Source: Clavibacter sp. VKM Ac-2872 (lineage in GTDB: Bacteria > Actinomycetota > Actinomycetes > Actinomycetales > Microbacteriaceae). From it: DNA of 64,000 nt. Below are positions 15,335 through 23,562 of this stretch, one piece after another. Under the pieces are notes generated by a model that worked only from the letters and a program-made list of their open reading frames with translations, was not told the DNA's origin and made no database searches. The position numbers and the translations under genes are program-made. The stretch spans positions 159,168 to 223,167 of the forward strand of contig NZ_JADKRR010000003.1 in NCBI RefSeq assembly GCF_015351105.1. The letters are read 5' to 3'. Position 1 is the first letter of the stretch. The number at the start of each line of letters is the position of its first letter.

Positions 15335-16945
15335 CTAGGACAGCTCGGCGTAGAGCGGGCTCGTGTAGAACCAGAGGTCCTCCCACGGGTCCGCGTCACC
15401 CAGCACGTCGATGGCAGGGCCGGCGGGGTCGATCGCCGCGCCGAGGAAGCCGGGCTGCTGGCGCTTGCCGTCTGTGCCGCGCAGGCGCACGTAGAAGCGG
15501 TCGCCGGGCGGGGTGATCTCCTGGGACAGCCGGTAGCCGCCCGGGATCGCCGTGAGCCGCGCGACCGGGAGCTGCGCGACGACGCGCGTGTCCGGCGCCG
15601 TCGTCGCGTCGCGATCGGCGGCAGGGCCGTCGATGCGGCCGACGATGACGTCCACGCGCGCGAGCTCGGGCACGAAGCCGGCGGGGTTGGGACGTGACGC
15701 CGTCATGATGTCGGCCGTCACGGTCACCCTGCGGTCTCGCTTGCCGATGAGCGTGCCGCCGAGCGGGATGGTTCGGCCGCGCTCGAGGACGAGGCGCGCG
15801 TCGATCGAGTCGACGAGGCCGCCGTGGTCCACCCACACGCGGCCGGCGCGGATGGCATCCAGGACGGACGTGTGGTCCTGGCGGACGGCGCCCACGTGGG
15901 TGCGGCTGTAGTGGCCGGGCCAGAAGTCGTTCTCGTCGGTGTCGACGCCACCGCGGTAGACGGGATCCACCATGCGGCCGTCGCGCTCGTAGTCGCTGCC
16001 CGGGCCGACCTCGGTGGTGTCGAGGTAGACGTTGTGGCTGTCGCTCGTGGCCGTGACGACGAAGTGCCGCCCCTCGGCGAGCATCGAGTCCCAGACGCCG
16101 CCGACCGTGGCCGTGACCCAGTCGAAGCCGCCCCACGTGCGGTACGACTCGGCCGGGTAGCCGGGGAAGGAGTACGTGCCGCGGGAGTTGCCGTAGAGGC
16201 CGCGCCCGCCGGCCGTGCTGTGCGGGGACGGCAGACCGCCCGCCTGGTGGCCGGGCGCGCCCTCCATGCCGAGGACGACGCGCGGGCCCGCGTCCTGCCA
16301 CGCGCGCAGCTCGTGCGGCGAGTCGATGCCCTGGCGCGACGGGTGGTTGGGGAGCATCGCGGCGTCCTTCACGCGGCGCGACGCGACGGCCTGGTCGAGG
16401 AAGCGGATCCCCTCGAGCGCGAGCGCCTCGTTCGCCGGGGTGCCGTCGCGCGTGCCCTTCACGCGGGCGTCCCAGCGGTCCTCGATCTCCTTGAGCACGC
16501 CGACCGCGTCGCCCTGCGGGTGCACGAACACGGTCGCGTGCTCGGCGCCCGGGATGTTCCACTCGAGGCCGTGGAAGATCACGATGTCGGCGCCGAACTC
16601 CTTCCGCGCCTCCTCGATGAGGGGCGTGATCGCGTCGACGCTGCCCTTCGTGGAGTGCGCCGTGTTGCCGTGGTCGGTGAGCACGATCCACTGCACGCCG
16701 CGGGCGACGGCCTGGCGGATGTGGTCGCGCACGCGGTACTTGCCGTCGTTGCTGAAGAGCGTGTGGACGTGGTGGTCGCCCTCGAGCCAGAGGTAGCCGC
16801 CGACCTTCGCGGGCGCACCGGCAGCGCGGGCGGCGCGGGCGGCGGGTGCGGGTCCGAGAGCGGCGATGGCGGCGCCGGCGCCGACCACCGCGCCGGTCTG
16901 GAGCAAGCCCCTGCGGCTCACCGTCGTGCGTGCGTCGTTCGTCAT
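15335..16945 (-). CDS. Tat-exported PHP-domain metal-dependent phosphoesterase
   Basis: A 536-residue protein. It begins with a twin-arginine signal (SRRGLLQTG, hydrophobic stretch, AARAA cleavage region, about residues 9-40), so it is probably folded with metals before export. The PHP fold shows DHHVHTLFSNDGKYR near residue 57, VLTDHGN near 82, HGLEWNIP near 113 and SDSHN near 340, giving the His/Asp metal ligands. The C-terminal 150 residues look like a beta-rich domain. Relatives are annotated as phosphoesterases; the exported substrate is unknown. GGAGG precedes the ATG at good distance. It lies downstream of the transporter gene with a hairpin between. Confidence 0.85.
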   Translation of the reverse strand: MTNDARTTVSRRGLLQTGAVVGAGAAIAALGPAPAARAARAAGAPAKVGGYLWLEGDHHVHTLFSNDGKYRVRDHIRQAVARGVQWIVLTDHGNTAHSTKGSVDAITPLIEEARKEFGADIVIFHGLEWNIPGAEHATVFVHPQGDAVGVLKEIEDRWDARVKGTRDGTPANEALALEGIRFLDQAVASRRVKDAAMLPNHPSRQGIDSPHELRAWQDAGPRVVLGMEGAPGHQAGGLPSPHSTAGGRGLYGNSRGTYSFPGYPAESYRTWGGFDWVTATVGGVWDSMLAEGRHFVVTATSDSHNVYLDTTEVGPGSDYERDGRMVDPVYRGGVDTDENDFWPGHYSRTHVGAVRQDHTSVLDAIRAGRVWVDHGGLVDSIDARLVLERGRTIPLGGTLIGKRDRRVTVTADIMTASRPNPAGFVPELARVDVIVGRIDGPAADRDATTAPDTRVVAQLPVARLTAIPGGYRLSQEITPPGDRFYVRLRGTDGKRQQPGFLGAAIDPAGPAIDVLGDADPWEDLWFYTSPLYAELS

Positions 16946-17052
16946 CCGTGTCCTCCGTGTCGCCGTGCGCGTGGATTTCCCACGGTGCCGAATCAATGCG
17001 ACGGGCGATGGACCCCGGATGGACGGCGGGCTGTCGGGAGGTGAACGGAGCA

Positions 17053-17071
17053 CGCGACGCGATCCGTCGCG
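17053..17071 (-). terminator. hairpin after the CynX-type transporter gene
   Basis: A 7-base stem (CGCGACG pairing with CGTCGCG) with a 5-base loop begins two bases after the transporter stop codon. There is no U-tract, as is common in high-GC actinobacteria. It probably reduces readthrough into the PHP gene. Confidence 0.45.
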
Positions 17072-17073
17072 CG

Positions 17074-18336
17074 TCAGCCCTCGCGCGCGGCCTCGCGGGG
17101 CGCGCGGTCCCAGGTGTCCTCGAGCATCCGTGGCCGGGCGAGGTAGAAGCCCGACGCGGACGCCACCGCGACCATGACGAACAGCATGAGCAGCGGCACG
17201 GTCCAGCCGCCGGAAAGCTCGTGCAGCACGCCGAACATGAGCGGCCCGATCGCGCCGATCGAGTAGCCGATGCCCTGCACGAAGCCGCTCAGCGCGACCA
17301 CTCCCCCGTGCGTGCGGGTGCGGAGGTTGATGAGCACGAAGACCAGCGGGAACAGCAGCGGGCCGGATCCGGCGGCGGCCACCCAGAGCAGCGGGGCCGC
17401 GGCGGGCGCGACCAGGAGGCCGACGTAGCCGACGACGAAGAAGAGCACGCCGACCTGGATCAGGATGCCGACGTTCCTCATGCGCGCCGCGAGCAGCGGC
17501 ATCACGATGGCCGCGGGCAGCCCCATGAACCCGAAGACGGCGAGCAGCGCGCCGGACGCGACGGGCGACTGCCCCGCGGTGTCCTGCAGGAGCGCGGGCA
17601 GCCACGCGAACATCGCGTACGCGTTGAACGACGAGGCGGACTGGATCCCCACGAGCGCCCATGCGACCGGCGAGCGGAAGACGCGGCCGGTGACGGCTAT
17701 GGGCGCCTCCTCGACCTGGTCGAGCGCGGCCGCGGCGGCGCGCTCGCGGCGGGTGTCGCGATGGTGGTTGACGAGCAGGGCGATCCACGGCACGAGCGCG
17801 ACGACCGCGACCGCGGCCCACGCGCCGATCGCGACGCGCCAGCCCGCGCTGTCGGCGAGGGGCGCGGCCACGAGCGAGGGCACACCCGTGCTGATGGAGA
17901 GCATCACGGTGGTGAGCGAGGTGAGCGGCCCGATCCGGCCGGGGAAGTACTTCTTCACGAGCGGCGGCAGGAGCACGTTGCCGAGGCCCATGCCCGCGAG
18001 CGAGAGGACCGTGCCGACGCCGAAGACGACCACGGTGTCGGATCCGGCGCGCAGCAGGTGCCCGACGACCATGGCCACGAGGCCCACCACCACGGTGAGC
18101 TCCAGGCCGATGCGGCGCGAGATCGCGGGTGCGAGCAGCCCGAACAGCGCGAAGCACACGGGCGGCAGCGCGCCGAGGACGCCGATGGAGACGCTGTCGA
18201 GCGGTACGTCGCGGCCGATCTGGTCGACGATCGGCGAGAAGACGGCGACGGCCGTGCGGAGGTTGAGGGCGACCAGCACGATGCCGACCAGGGCGAGGAG
18301 CGCACCCGCGCGGGGAGCTGCGGGAGTCGTCGTCAC
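17074..18336 (-). CDS. CynX/NimT family MFS transporter
   Basis: A 420-residue integral membrane protein with about twelve hydrophobic helices. The early LVALNLRTAVAVFSP and ISRRIGLELT motifs are characteristic of the CynX/NimT branch (cyanate or 2-nitroimidazole transporters by name, but mostly of unknown substrate). A cytoplasmic loop rich in charged residues separates the two halves near residue 205. Two in-frame GTG codons open the gene; I chose the second (18336) because a TAGAAT hexamer is six bases before it, the window's leaderless spacing. With the first GTG the protein is one residue longer. Confidence 0.9.
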   Translation of the reverse strand: MTTTPAAPRAGALLALVGIVLVALNLRTAVAVFSPIVDQIGRDVPLDSVSIGVLGALPPVCFALFGLLAPAISRRIGLELTVVVGLVAMVVGHLLRAGSDTVVVFGVGTVLSLAGMGLGNVLLPPLVKKYFPGRIGPLTSLTTVMLSISTGVPSLVAAPLADSAGWRVAIGAWAAVAVVALVPWIALLVNHHRDTRRERAAAAALDQVEEAPIAVTGRVFRSPVAWALVGIQSASSFNAYAMFAWLPALLQDTAGQSPVASGALLAVFGFMGLPAAIVMPLLAARMRNVGILIQVGVLFFVVGYVGLLVAPAAAPLLWVAAAGSGPLLFPLVFVLINLRTRTHGGVVALSGFVQGIGYSIGAIGPLMFGVLHELSGGWTVPLLMLFVMVAVASASGFYLARPRMLEDTWDRAPREAAREG

Positions 18337-18342
18337 CACCAG

Positions 18343-18348
18343 ATTCTA
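18343..18348 (-). promoter_or_regulatory. -10 element TAGAAT, leaderless promoter of the transporter
   Basis: TAGAAT on the minus strand, CTGGTG, then the GTG at 18336. It is back to back with the divergent promoter at 18361-18366, so the two polymerases would compete in a 37-base gap. Confidence 0.55.
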
Positions 18349-18360
18349 CGGCGGCCGGAA

Positions 18361-18366
18361 TATGCT
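18361..18366 (+). promoter_or_regulatory. -10 element TATGCT, leaderless promoter of the maleylpyruvate isomerase-like gene
   Basis: TATGCT is followed by seven bases and the ATG at 18374. An ATG inside this hexamer (18362) would be in frame but would then have neither promoter nor ribosome site. Confidence 0.52.
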
Positions 18367-18373
18367 CTCGGCC

Positions 18374-19084
18374 ATGAGCGAGATCTCCCGGCACCTGCCC
18401 CTCAGCCAGCGCGCGTCCGAGCCCGAGGCGAAGGTGACCGGGGTCTGGAGCGCGGAGATCGCCGACGTCCTCGACCGCACCGCCGACCTCCTCGCGTCCC
18501 TCGACGCCGACGGGTGGGAGGCCGCGAGCATGTGCGACGGCTGGACCGTCCGCGACGTCGCCGGCCACATCGTCTGGCGGGTCGGCGCGAGCAACGCCGC
18601 CATGGTGCGCACGGCCGTCGGCTCGATGCGCCGCCGCCCGCACCTCAACCCCATGCACGTGATGGACGACCTCAGCGCCGACGAGGCCGCGCGCTCCCCC
18701 GAGGAGCTCGTCGCCCGGATCCGCGCCATCGCCGCCGACAAGCGCGCGGGGAAGGGCCGCAAGCGCCTGCCCGAGCTGCTCGAGGTGGTCGTGCACGCCT
18801 TCGACATCGCGCACGCGCTCACGGCGGACCTGGAGCTCGACCACCGCGCGACGGGCGCCGTCGCCGTCGCGCGCGCCGCGATCGCGCCCGCGCAGGTCCG
18901 CGGGGTGCTGCGGGCGCGGACGCTGCGCGCGTCGGACGCCGGCTGGAGCGTCGGCCACGGTCCCGTGATCGAGGCGACCGCGTCGACGCTGATCATGTAC
19001 CTCTTCGGCCGCACGCCCCGCCCGCAGGGCGACGCGGCGGCCACGCCGGAGGCCGGGGCAGCCGACGCGACCGGCGCCGCCTAG
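18374..19084 (+). CDS. maleylpyruvate isomerase N-terminal / DinB-like family protein
   Basis: A 236-residue protein of the actinobacterial TIGR03083-type family, built on the DinB four-helix bundle. The signature is DGWTVRDVAGHIVWRVGASN near residue 55, with the metal-ligand histidine in GHIVW, and a later His in VVVHAFDIAHAL near 137. Members include mycothiol-dependent maleylpyruvate isomerase and many uncharacterised proteins that probably use mycothiol, which fits an actinobacterium. The exact reaction is not predictable. The last bases overlap the ribF stop in a CTAG. Confidence 0.83.
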   Translation: MSEISRHLPLSQRASEPEAKVTGVWSAEIADVLDRTADLLASLDADGWEAASMCDGWTVRDVAGHIVWRVGASNAAMVRTAVGSMRRRPHLNPMHVMDDLSADEAARSPEELVARIRAIAADKRAGKGRKRLPELLEVVVHAFDIAHALTADLELDHRATGAVAVARAAIAPAQVRGVLRARTLRASDAGWSVGHGPVIEATASTLIMYLFGRTPRPQGDAAATPEAGAADATGAA

Positions 19085-20013
19085 GCCCCGAGCACCTCGC
19101 GGGTGCGCACCACGTCGTCCGTCATCTGCGCGATGAGCGGCTCGCGCCCCTCGTAGGCGACCATGCCGCGGATCCGGGAGACGAACACGACCTCGACCTC
19201 GTGGTCGTAGAGGTCGAGCGTCTCGTCGAGCACGAACGCCTCCACGACGCGCGGCCGGACGCCCGCGAACGTCGGGTTGGTGCCGACAGAGATGGCCGAC
19301 GGGTACGTGCGGTCGCCGTCGCGGAGCCAGCCCGCGTAGACGCCGTCGGCCGGGATGAGGCCCTCGGCCTCGGGTGACAGGTTCGCCGTGGGGAACCCGA
19401 GCTCGCGGCCGCGCTTCTCGCCGTGCACGACCACACCGCGGACCGCGGGCGCGCGGCCGAGCAGCTCCGCGGCGGCCTCGACGTCGCCGCGGTCCATGAG
19501 GTCGCGGATCCACGTGGACGACACCTTGCGGCTGCCGTCGGGCATGACGTCGCCCACGACGACCGTGCGGAAGCCGTGGCGCTCGCCCAGGCGCGTGAGC
19601 TTGGCGGCGTCGCCCGCGCCCTGCGCGCCGAAGCGGAAGTCCTCCCCCACGAGCACGACGCGGGCGCCGAGGGCGTCGACCAGCACCGTGCGGACGAACT
19701 CCTCCGGGCTCAGCCGCTGGAGGCGCTCGTCGAACGGGAGCATGAGGGTCGCGTCGACGCCGAGCTCGGCGAGCAGCTCGATCTTCTGCCGGTTGCTCAC
19801 GAGGCTCTGCGGCCGCGCGGCGGGCGCGAGGAGGGCGGCGGGGTGGCGGTCGAACGTGACGACGGCCGACGACAGGCCCTCGTCGGCGGCGATGCCGAGG
19901 AGGCGCCGGATCACCGCGCGGTGGCCCGCGTGCACGCCGTCGAACTTGCCGATGGTGACGGCGCTCGGCCCGAAGCCGCCCGGCACCTCGGCCGGGTCGT
20001 GGACGACGAGCAC
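19081..20013 (-). CDS. ribF: bifunctional riboflavin kinase / FAD synthetase
   Basis: A 310-residue enzyme making FMN from riboflavin and then FAD. The N-terminal adenylyltransferase has IGKFDGVHAGHRAVI near residue 25 and SSTWIRDLM near 158. The C-terminal flavokinase domain carries GRELGFPTANL near 197, then DGVYAGWL and SVGTNPTF. Full length. I chose the GTG at 20013 that starts right before VLVVHDPAEV; it lies two bases after the stop of the upstream membrane-protein gene, so translation is probably coupled. Confidence 0.9.
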   Translation of the reverse strand: MLVVHDPAEVPGGFGPSAVTIGKFDGVHAGHRAVIRRLLGIAADEGLSSAVVTFDRHPAALLAPAARPQSLVSNRQKIELLAELGVDATLMLPFDERLQRLSPEEFVRTVLVDALGARVVLVGEDFRFGAQGAGDAAKLTRLGERHGFRTVVVGDVMPDGSRKVSSTWIRDLMDRGDVEAAAELLGRAPAVRGVVVHGEKRGRELGFPTANLSPEAEGLIPADGVYAGWLRDGDRTYPSAISVGTNPTFAGVRPRVVEAFVLDETLDLYDHEVEVVFVSRIRGMVAYEGREPLIAQMTDDVVRTREVLGA

Positions 20014-20015
20014 GG

Positions 20016-20477
20016 TCAGCGGTCCCCGGCCACGGGGCGCTCGTCGACGGCGCTCACGCGCGAGCGACCCCCGCTGCGGAGCCACCACAGGCCGAGCACC
20101 GGCAGCACCAGCGGGATGAACACGTAGCCGTACCCGTAGACCGACCACACGCTGTCGTGCGGGAAGAGCTGGGAGTCGACGAGGCTCAGCGTGCCGACGA
20201 CGAGCACGCCGACGAGCTCGAACGCGATCGTGGCGAACGCGATCCGGTACCAGCGGCGCGCGGCCTCCGGGGTGCGCGCGGGCGCGACCAGCGCGACGGT
20301 CGCGACGATGTAGACCACGGCGGCGAGCGCGGAGAGCGCGTACGCGACGGGCGCCTCGTCGAACTTGGTGAGGATCTGCGTGACCGAGCGGCCCGTCGCG
20401 GCGAGGGCCAGCAGCCCGTAGAAGAAGACCAGGACCCGTCCGAGACCGGTCATGCGCGAGGTACGGGAGTCAGTCAT
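20016..20477 (-). CDS. conserved integral membrane protein, four predicted helices
   Basis: A 153-residue hydrophobic protein with four transmembrane stretches (about residues 11-30, 43-65, 80-102 and 115-137) and both ends in the cytoplasm. There is no catalytic motif that I recognise. It precedes ribF by two bases and is probably co-expressed with it. Confidence 0.75.
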   Translation of the reverse strand: MTDSRTSRMTGLGRVLVFFYGLLALAATGRSVTQILTKFDEAPVAYALSALAAVVYIVATVALVAPARTPEAARRWYRIAFATIAFELVGVLVVGTLSLVDSQLFPHDSVWSVYGYGYVFIPLVLPVLGLWWLRSGGRSRVSAVDERPVAGDR

Positions 20478-20487
20478 GGCACCTGCG

Positions 20488-20493
20488 ATTATC
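20488..20493 (-). promoter_or_regulatory. -10 element candidate GATAAT for the membrane protein-ribF pair
   Basis: GATAAT on the minus strand would start transcription about four bases before the ATG at 20477. A short AGGTG lies in between and may serve as a weak ribosome site. It is one of the few A/T-rich patches in the region. Confidence 0.4.
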
Positions 20494-20515
20494 CCCTACC
20501 CGAGGGAGAGGGCGG

Positions 20516-20884
20516 TCACGCGGACTGCACGTTCCAGATGACGTCCATCCGGTAGACCATGATCGCGATGGCGAGGCACGAGGCCCCCAGGATGATCGTG
20601 CTCCAGCGGGTGCGCTCGACGAGCGCCCAGAAGACCGCGAGCGGCGGGATCAGCAGGCCGCTCAGCAGGTAGGCGTAGAACTCGATGAGGCTGCCCGACG
20701 GCGGGTTGCCGACCGCGGGCGCGACGATCGCGATGACGAGCTGGACCACGAGCAGCACCTCGACGAGCGCGGTCGGCAGCACCGTGAGGTCGCTCGGCTT
20801 CCGCCCGATCGCGCCGACGACGAGGCACAGCGCGCCCGCGACGACCGCGACGGCGATCTGCGCGACCGTGAACCAGCCGATCAC
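20516..20884 (-). CDS. small integral membrane protein, four predicted helices
   Basis: A 122-residue protein starting with GTG that overlaps the truB stop by four bases (GTGA), hence translationally coupled to truB. Helices at about residues 4-24, 35-57, 68-88 and 95-115. The residues NPPSGSLIEFYAYLLSG between helices are polar and could face outside. No function is assignable. Confidence 0.75.
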   Translation of the reverse strand: MIGWFTVAQIAVAVVAGALCLVVGAIGRKPSDLTVLPTALVEVLLVVQLVIAIVAPAVGNPPSGSLIEFYAYLLSGLLIPPLAVFWALVERTRWSTIILGASCLAIAIMVYRMDVIWNVQSA

Positions 20885-21840
20885 GACGCGCCCCGGTCGT
20901 CGGCCGGGAAGTTGACGATGGACGTGCCGGTGCGGCCGCGGAAGCCGACCAGCCCCACGAGCCGGCCGTCGGGCGCGACCGCGGCGAGCGGATCCTCCGT
21001 GGGCGCCTCGTCGGGCGTCGTGAGCTTCTTCCCGTGGCCGAGGTCGACGGCCTCCTGCTCCGTGAGGTGCAGCACGTCGAAGAGGCGCGCGGCGGCGTCG
21101 GCCGGCGGGATGAGGCGGTCGGCGACGACCATCTCGTCGATCGGCACCGCGTCGTCCACGTGGAAGGGGCCCACGCGCGTGCGGCGGAGCGCGGTGAGGT
21201 GGCCGCCGACGCCGAGCGCGCGGCCGAGGTCCCGCGCGAGGGCGCGCACGTAGGTGCCGGATGAGCAGGTGATCCGCACGTCGAGGTCGAGCTGCGCGCC
21301 GTCCTCCTCGCCCTCCTCCGCCTCGACCGCGTCGAAGCGCAGCACGTCGAACGCGGAGACGGTGACCTCGCGCGCGGCGAGCTCGACCTCCTCGCCGGCG
21401 CGGACGCGGGCGTAGGCGCGCTTGCCGTCGACCTTGATGGCGCTCACGGCGCTCGGCACCTGCGAGATGGTGCCGCGGAGGTCCGCGATGGCGCGCTCCA
21501 CGTCGGCGACGGCGAGGTCGCGGATGCGGCCGGGCTCGGCACGGGAGACGACCTCGCCCTCGCGGTCGTCCGTGGTGGTGGCGCGGCCGAGGCGGATCGT
21601 CGCCAGGTACTCCTTGTCGAGGCCGACGAGGTACGTGAGCAGGCGCGTGGAGCTGTTGACGCCGAGGATCATGAGGCCGGTCGCCATCGGGTCGAGCGTG
21701 CCCGCGTGCCCGACCTTGCGGGTGCCCGCGAGGCGACGCGTGCGGGCCACGAGGTCGTGGCTCGTCCACTCCCCGCGCTTGTCGATGAGCAGCAGGCCGC
21801 TCGCGGTGGAGGGCGCGGCGCGGGGGGTCGGGGTTTCCAT
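20881..21840 (-). CDS. truB: tRNA pseudouridine(55) synthase
   Basis: A 319-residue enzyme forming pseudouridine 55 in the T-loop of tRNA. The catalytic motif GHAGTLDPMATGLMIL near residue 45 contains the nucleophile Asp. SAIKVDGKRAYARVRAGEEV near 130 and SSGTYVRALARDLG near 195 are also typical, and a C-terminal extension follows. In most bacteria truB follows rbfA. Here mutY, panE and a kinase-like gene lie between them. Confidence 0.93.
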   Translation of the reverse strand: METPTPRAAPSTASGLLLIDKRGEWTSHDLVARTRRLAGTRKVGHAGTLDPMATGLMILGVNSSTRLLTYLVGLDKEYLATIRLGRATTTDDREGEVVSRAEPGRIRDLAVADVERAIADLRGTISQVPSAVSAIKVDGKRAYARVRAGEEVELAAREVTVSAFDVLRFDAVEAEEGEEDGAQLDLDVRITCSSGTYVRALARDLGRALGVGGHLTALRRTRVGPFHVDDAVPIDEMVVADRLIPPADAAARLFDVLHLTEQEAVDLGHGKKLTTPDEAPTEDPLAAVAPDGRLVGLVGFRGRTGTSIVNFPADDRGAS

Positions 21841-21925
21841 CGCCCACCATCATGCCGTGCCCGGGCGCCCGCCCGGCTCCCTCGGAGGCGTCCGGAATAG
21901 GATCGGATCCGTCGGAGGAGGACGC

Positions 21926-22921
21926 GTGCGGATCGGTGTCTTGGGGGCGGGCGCGGTCGGCGGCACCCTCGCCGCGCTGCTCGAGCGCGCCGGACACGAG
22001 GTCGACGTCACCGCGCGCGGACCGCACCTCCGGGTGATCCAGGACCGCGGGCTGCGCCTCGCCGGCGGCTACGGCGACCACGTCGCGCGCGTCGCGGCGG
22101 CCGAGCGGCTGGGTCGCCCGCCCGAGCTCGCGATCGTCGCCACCAAGATCGCCGACGCGCGCGACGCCATGACGGAGAACGCCGGCTGGCTCCGCGGGAT
22201 CCCCGTGCTCGTCGTCCAGAACGGCCTCTCCGCGATCACGATGGGCGTCGAGTGCCTGCCGCGCTCGCAGGTCGTCGGCGGGCTCGCCCTCGCGGCGACG
22301 TCGCTCTCCGAGCCGGGGCTCGTCACCGTCACCTCGCCCGCGGGCATCCAGATCGGCACGGCCGACGGCCCCGAGGGCGCCGGCGTCGCCCTCGTGCGCG
22401 AGGTGCTGGATCCCGTGATGCCCGTCACGGTCGCCGCCGACTTCCGCGGCGCCCAGTGGACCAAGCTCGTCATCAACGGCATCAACGCCGTGCCGGCCGT
22501 CACCGGCCTCAGCGTGCAGGCGGTCATCGCCGAGCCCGTGCTGCGGCGCATCGTCACGCGCGCCATGCGGGAGACCGTGCGCACGGGCCTCGCGCGCGGC
22601 GTCACCTTCGGCCGGCTCGGCGGCCTCACCCACAGCAGGCTCCGGCTGTTCGCGTCGCTGCCGCTCCCCCTCGCCGAGCGCCTGCCGGTCTCGCTCGCCC
22701 GCGACATGGGGCAGGTGCCGAATCCGGGGTCGACGCTGCAGAGCATCCGCCGCAACCGCCCCACGGAGGTGGACCACCTCAACGGCGCGGTCGCGGCCCT
22801 CGCGCCCGGCGCCGGACAGGACGCGCGCGTCAACGCCGCGCTGGTGCAGCTCGTGCACGGCGTGGAGGCCAGCGGGCGGCACATCTCGCCCGCGGAGCTC
22901 GCGCGGCTCGTGCCGCGCTGA
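21926..22921 (+). CDS. panE: ketopantoate reductase family protein
   Basis: A 331-residue NADPH-dependent reductase that would make pantoate for coenzyme A. The N-terminal Rossmann motif GVLGAGAVGGTLAALL is at residue 4, and the catalytic lysine region is QWTKLVINGINAVPA near 175. Domain length and the C-terminal helical bundle fit. The GTG start has a strong GGAGGAGG ribosome site five bases upstream, and TAGGAT around 21898 is a promoter candidate. Some relatives act on other 2-oxo acids, so the symbol is likely but not certain. Confidence 0.85.
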   Translation: MRIGVLGAGAVGGTLAALLERAGHEVDVTARGPHLRVIQDRGLRLAGGYGDHVARVAAAERLGRPPELAIVATKIADARDAMTENAGWLRGIPVLVVQNGLSAITMGVECLPRSQVVGGLALAATSLSEPGLVTVTSPAGIQIGTADGPEGAGVALVREVLDPVMPVTVAADFRGAQWTKLVINGINAVPAVTGLSVQAVIAEPVLRRIVTRAMRETVRTGLARGVTFGRLGGLTHSRLRLFASLPLPLAERLPVSLARDMGQVPNPGSTLQSIRRNRPTEVDHLNGAVAALAPGAGQDARVNAALVQLVHGVEASGRHISPAELARLVPR

Positions 22922-22957
22922 TCCCCCGCCCGCGCGATCGACGCGGTGCGGAGCGGG

Positions 22958-23524
22958 TCAGCAGCTGTCGGCGAAGACCCGGCGCGGGAGCTCGGGATCG
23001 GTGACGTCGACGATCATGGTCGCGGCCCGGCGCGGGTTGACCTGGCGGACGTAGCGCGCGTGCGCCTCCTGCGCGGCGGATCCGGCGTCGCCGCCCGAGG
23101 TCGCGAGCGGCTCGTCGGGCAGCAGGAGGTAGACGACGGCGTTCCAGAGCCCGCGGAGCTCCGGGGCCTGGAGGGCGTCGCCCGCGACGATCAGCACCGC
23201 GTCGTCGGGGGCGTCGGTCACGGCGTCGCCGCCGGGCCGCAACGCGAACGCGCTTCCGGGCTTCCGGAACGGCCGGACGAGCCCGTCGCGGAGGGCGTCC
23301 GCGTCGACGGCGCCGCCGTCGGGCGCGAAGTCGGCGGCCCGGGCGACGTGCGCCCCGCGCCCGTCCGCGCGCAGCACGTCCGCGAGGTCGTGCGCGACGC
23401 CCACGGGATCCGCGAGCGGCCCGCCGTCGACCGCGAGGAACGCGCGCCCCCGGCCGTAGTTGTGGAGGAACTCGTCGGCGAGCGAGGCCAGGACCTCGGC
23501 GCGGGAGGCGCGGTACAGGGGCAT
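22958..23524 (-). CDS. uridine kinase-like protein with a degenerate P-loop
   Basis: A 188-residue protein resembling the actinobacterial uridine kinase/phosphoribulokinase-like NTPases in its ends: FLAVDGG at the first strand and RYVRQVNPRRAATMIVDVTD followed by PRRVFADSC at the C-terminus. Where relatives carry the GxxGxGK(S/T) Walker A loop, this protein has GGPLADPVGVAHDLA, with no Lys-Ser/Thr. ATP binding in the usual way is therefore unlikely. It may be a non-catalytic homologue. The start is supported by a TAGGCT hexamer six bases upstream and it is divergent from mutY. Confidence 0.65.
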   Translation of the reverse strand: MPLYRASRAEVLASLADEFLHNYGRGRAFLAVDGGPLADPVGVAHDLADVLRADGRGAHVARAADFAPDGGAVDADALRDGLVRPFRKPGSAFALRPGGDAVTDAPDDAVLIVAGDALQAPELRGLWNAVVYLLLPDEPLATSGGDAGSAAQEAHARYVRQVNPRRAATMIVDVTDPELPRRVFADSC

Positions 23525-23530
23525 GGGCCG

Positions 23531-23536
23531 AGCCTA
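23531..23536 (-). promoter_or_regulatory. -10 element TAGGCT, leaderless promoter of the kinase-like gene
   Basis: TAGGCT on the minus strand, CGGCCC, then the ATG at 23524. It faces away from the mutY promoter 14 bases away. Confidence 0.6.
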
Positions 23537-23550
23537 GGCTCATCGTCTCG

Positions 23551-23556
23551 TACGCT
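23551..23556 (+). promoter_or_regulatory. -10 element TACGCT, leaderless promoter of mutY
   Basis: TACGCT, six bases, then the ATG at 23563. The whole divergent gap is only 38 bases, so both promoters must overlap in their -35 regions. Confidence 0.6.
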
Positions 23557-23562
23557 GTCCGG

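Noticed and set aside
16946-17052. Short hairpin CGTGG-ATTTC-CCACG upstream of the PHP gene as a riboswitch
   Set aside because: The stem is only five bases and there is no further conserved structure; nothing supports a riboswitch.
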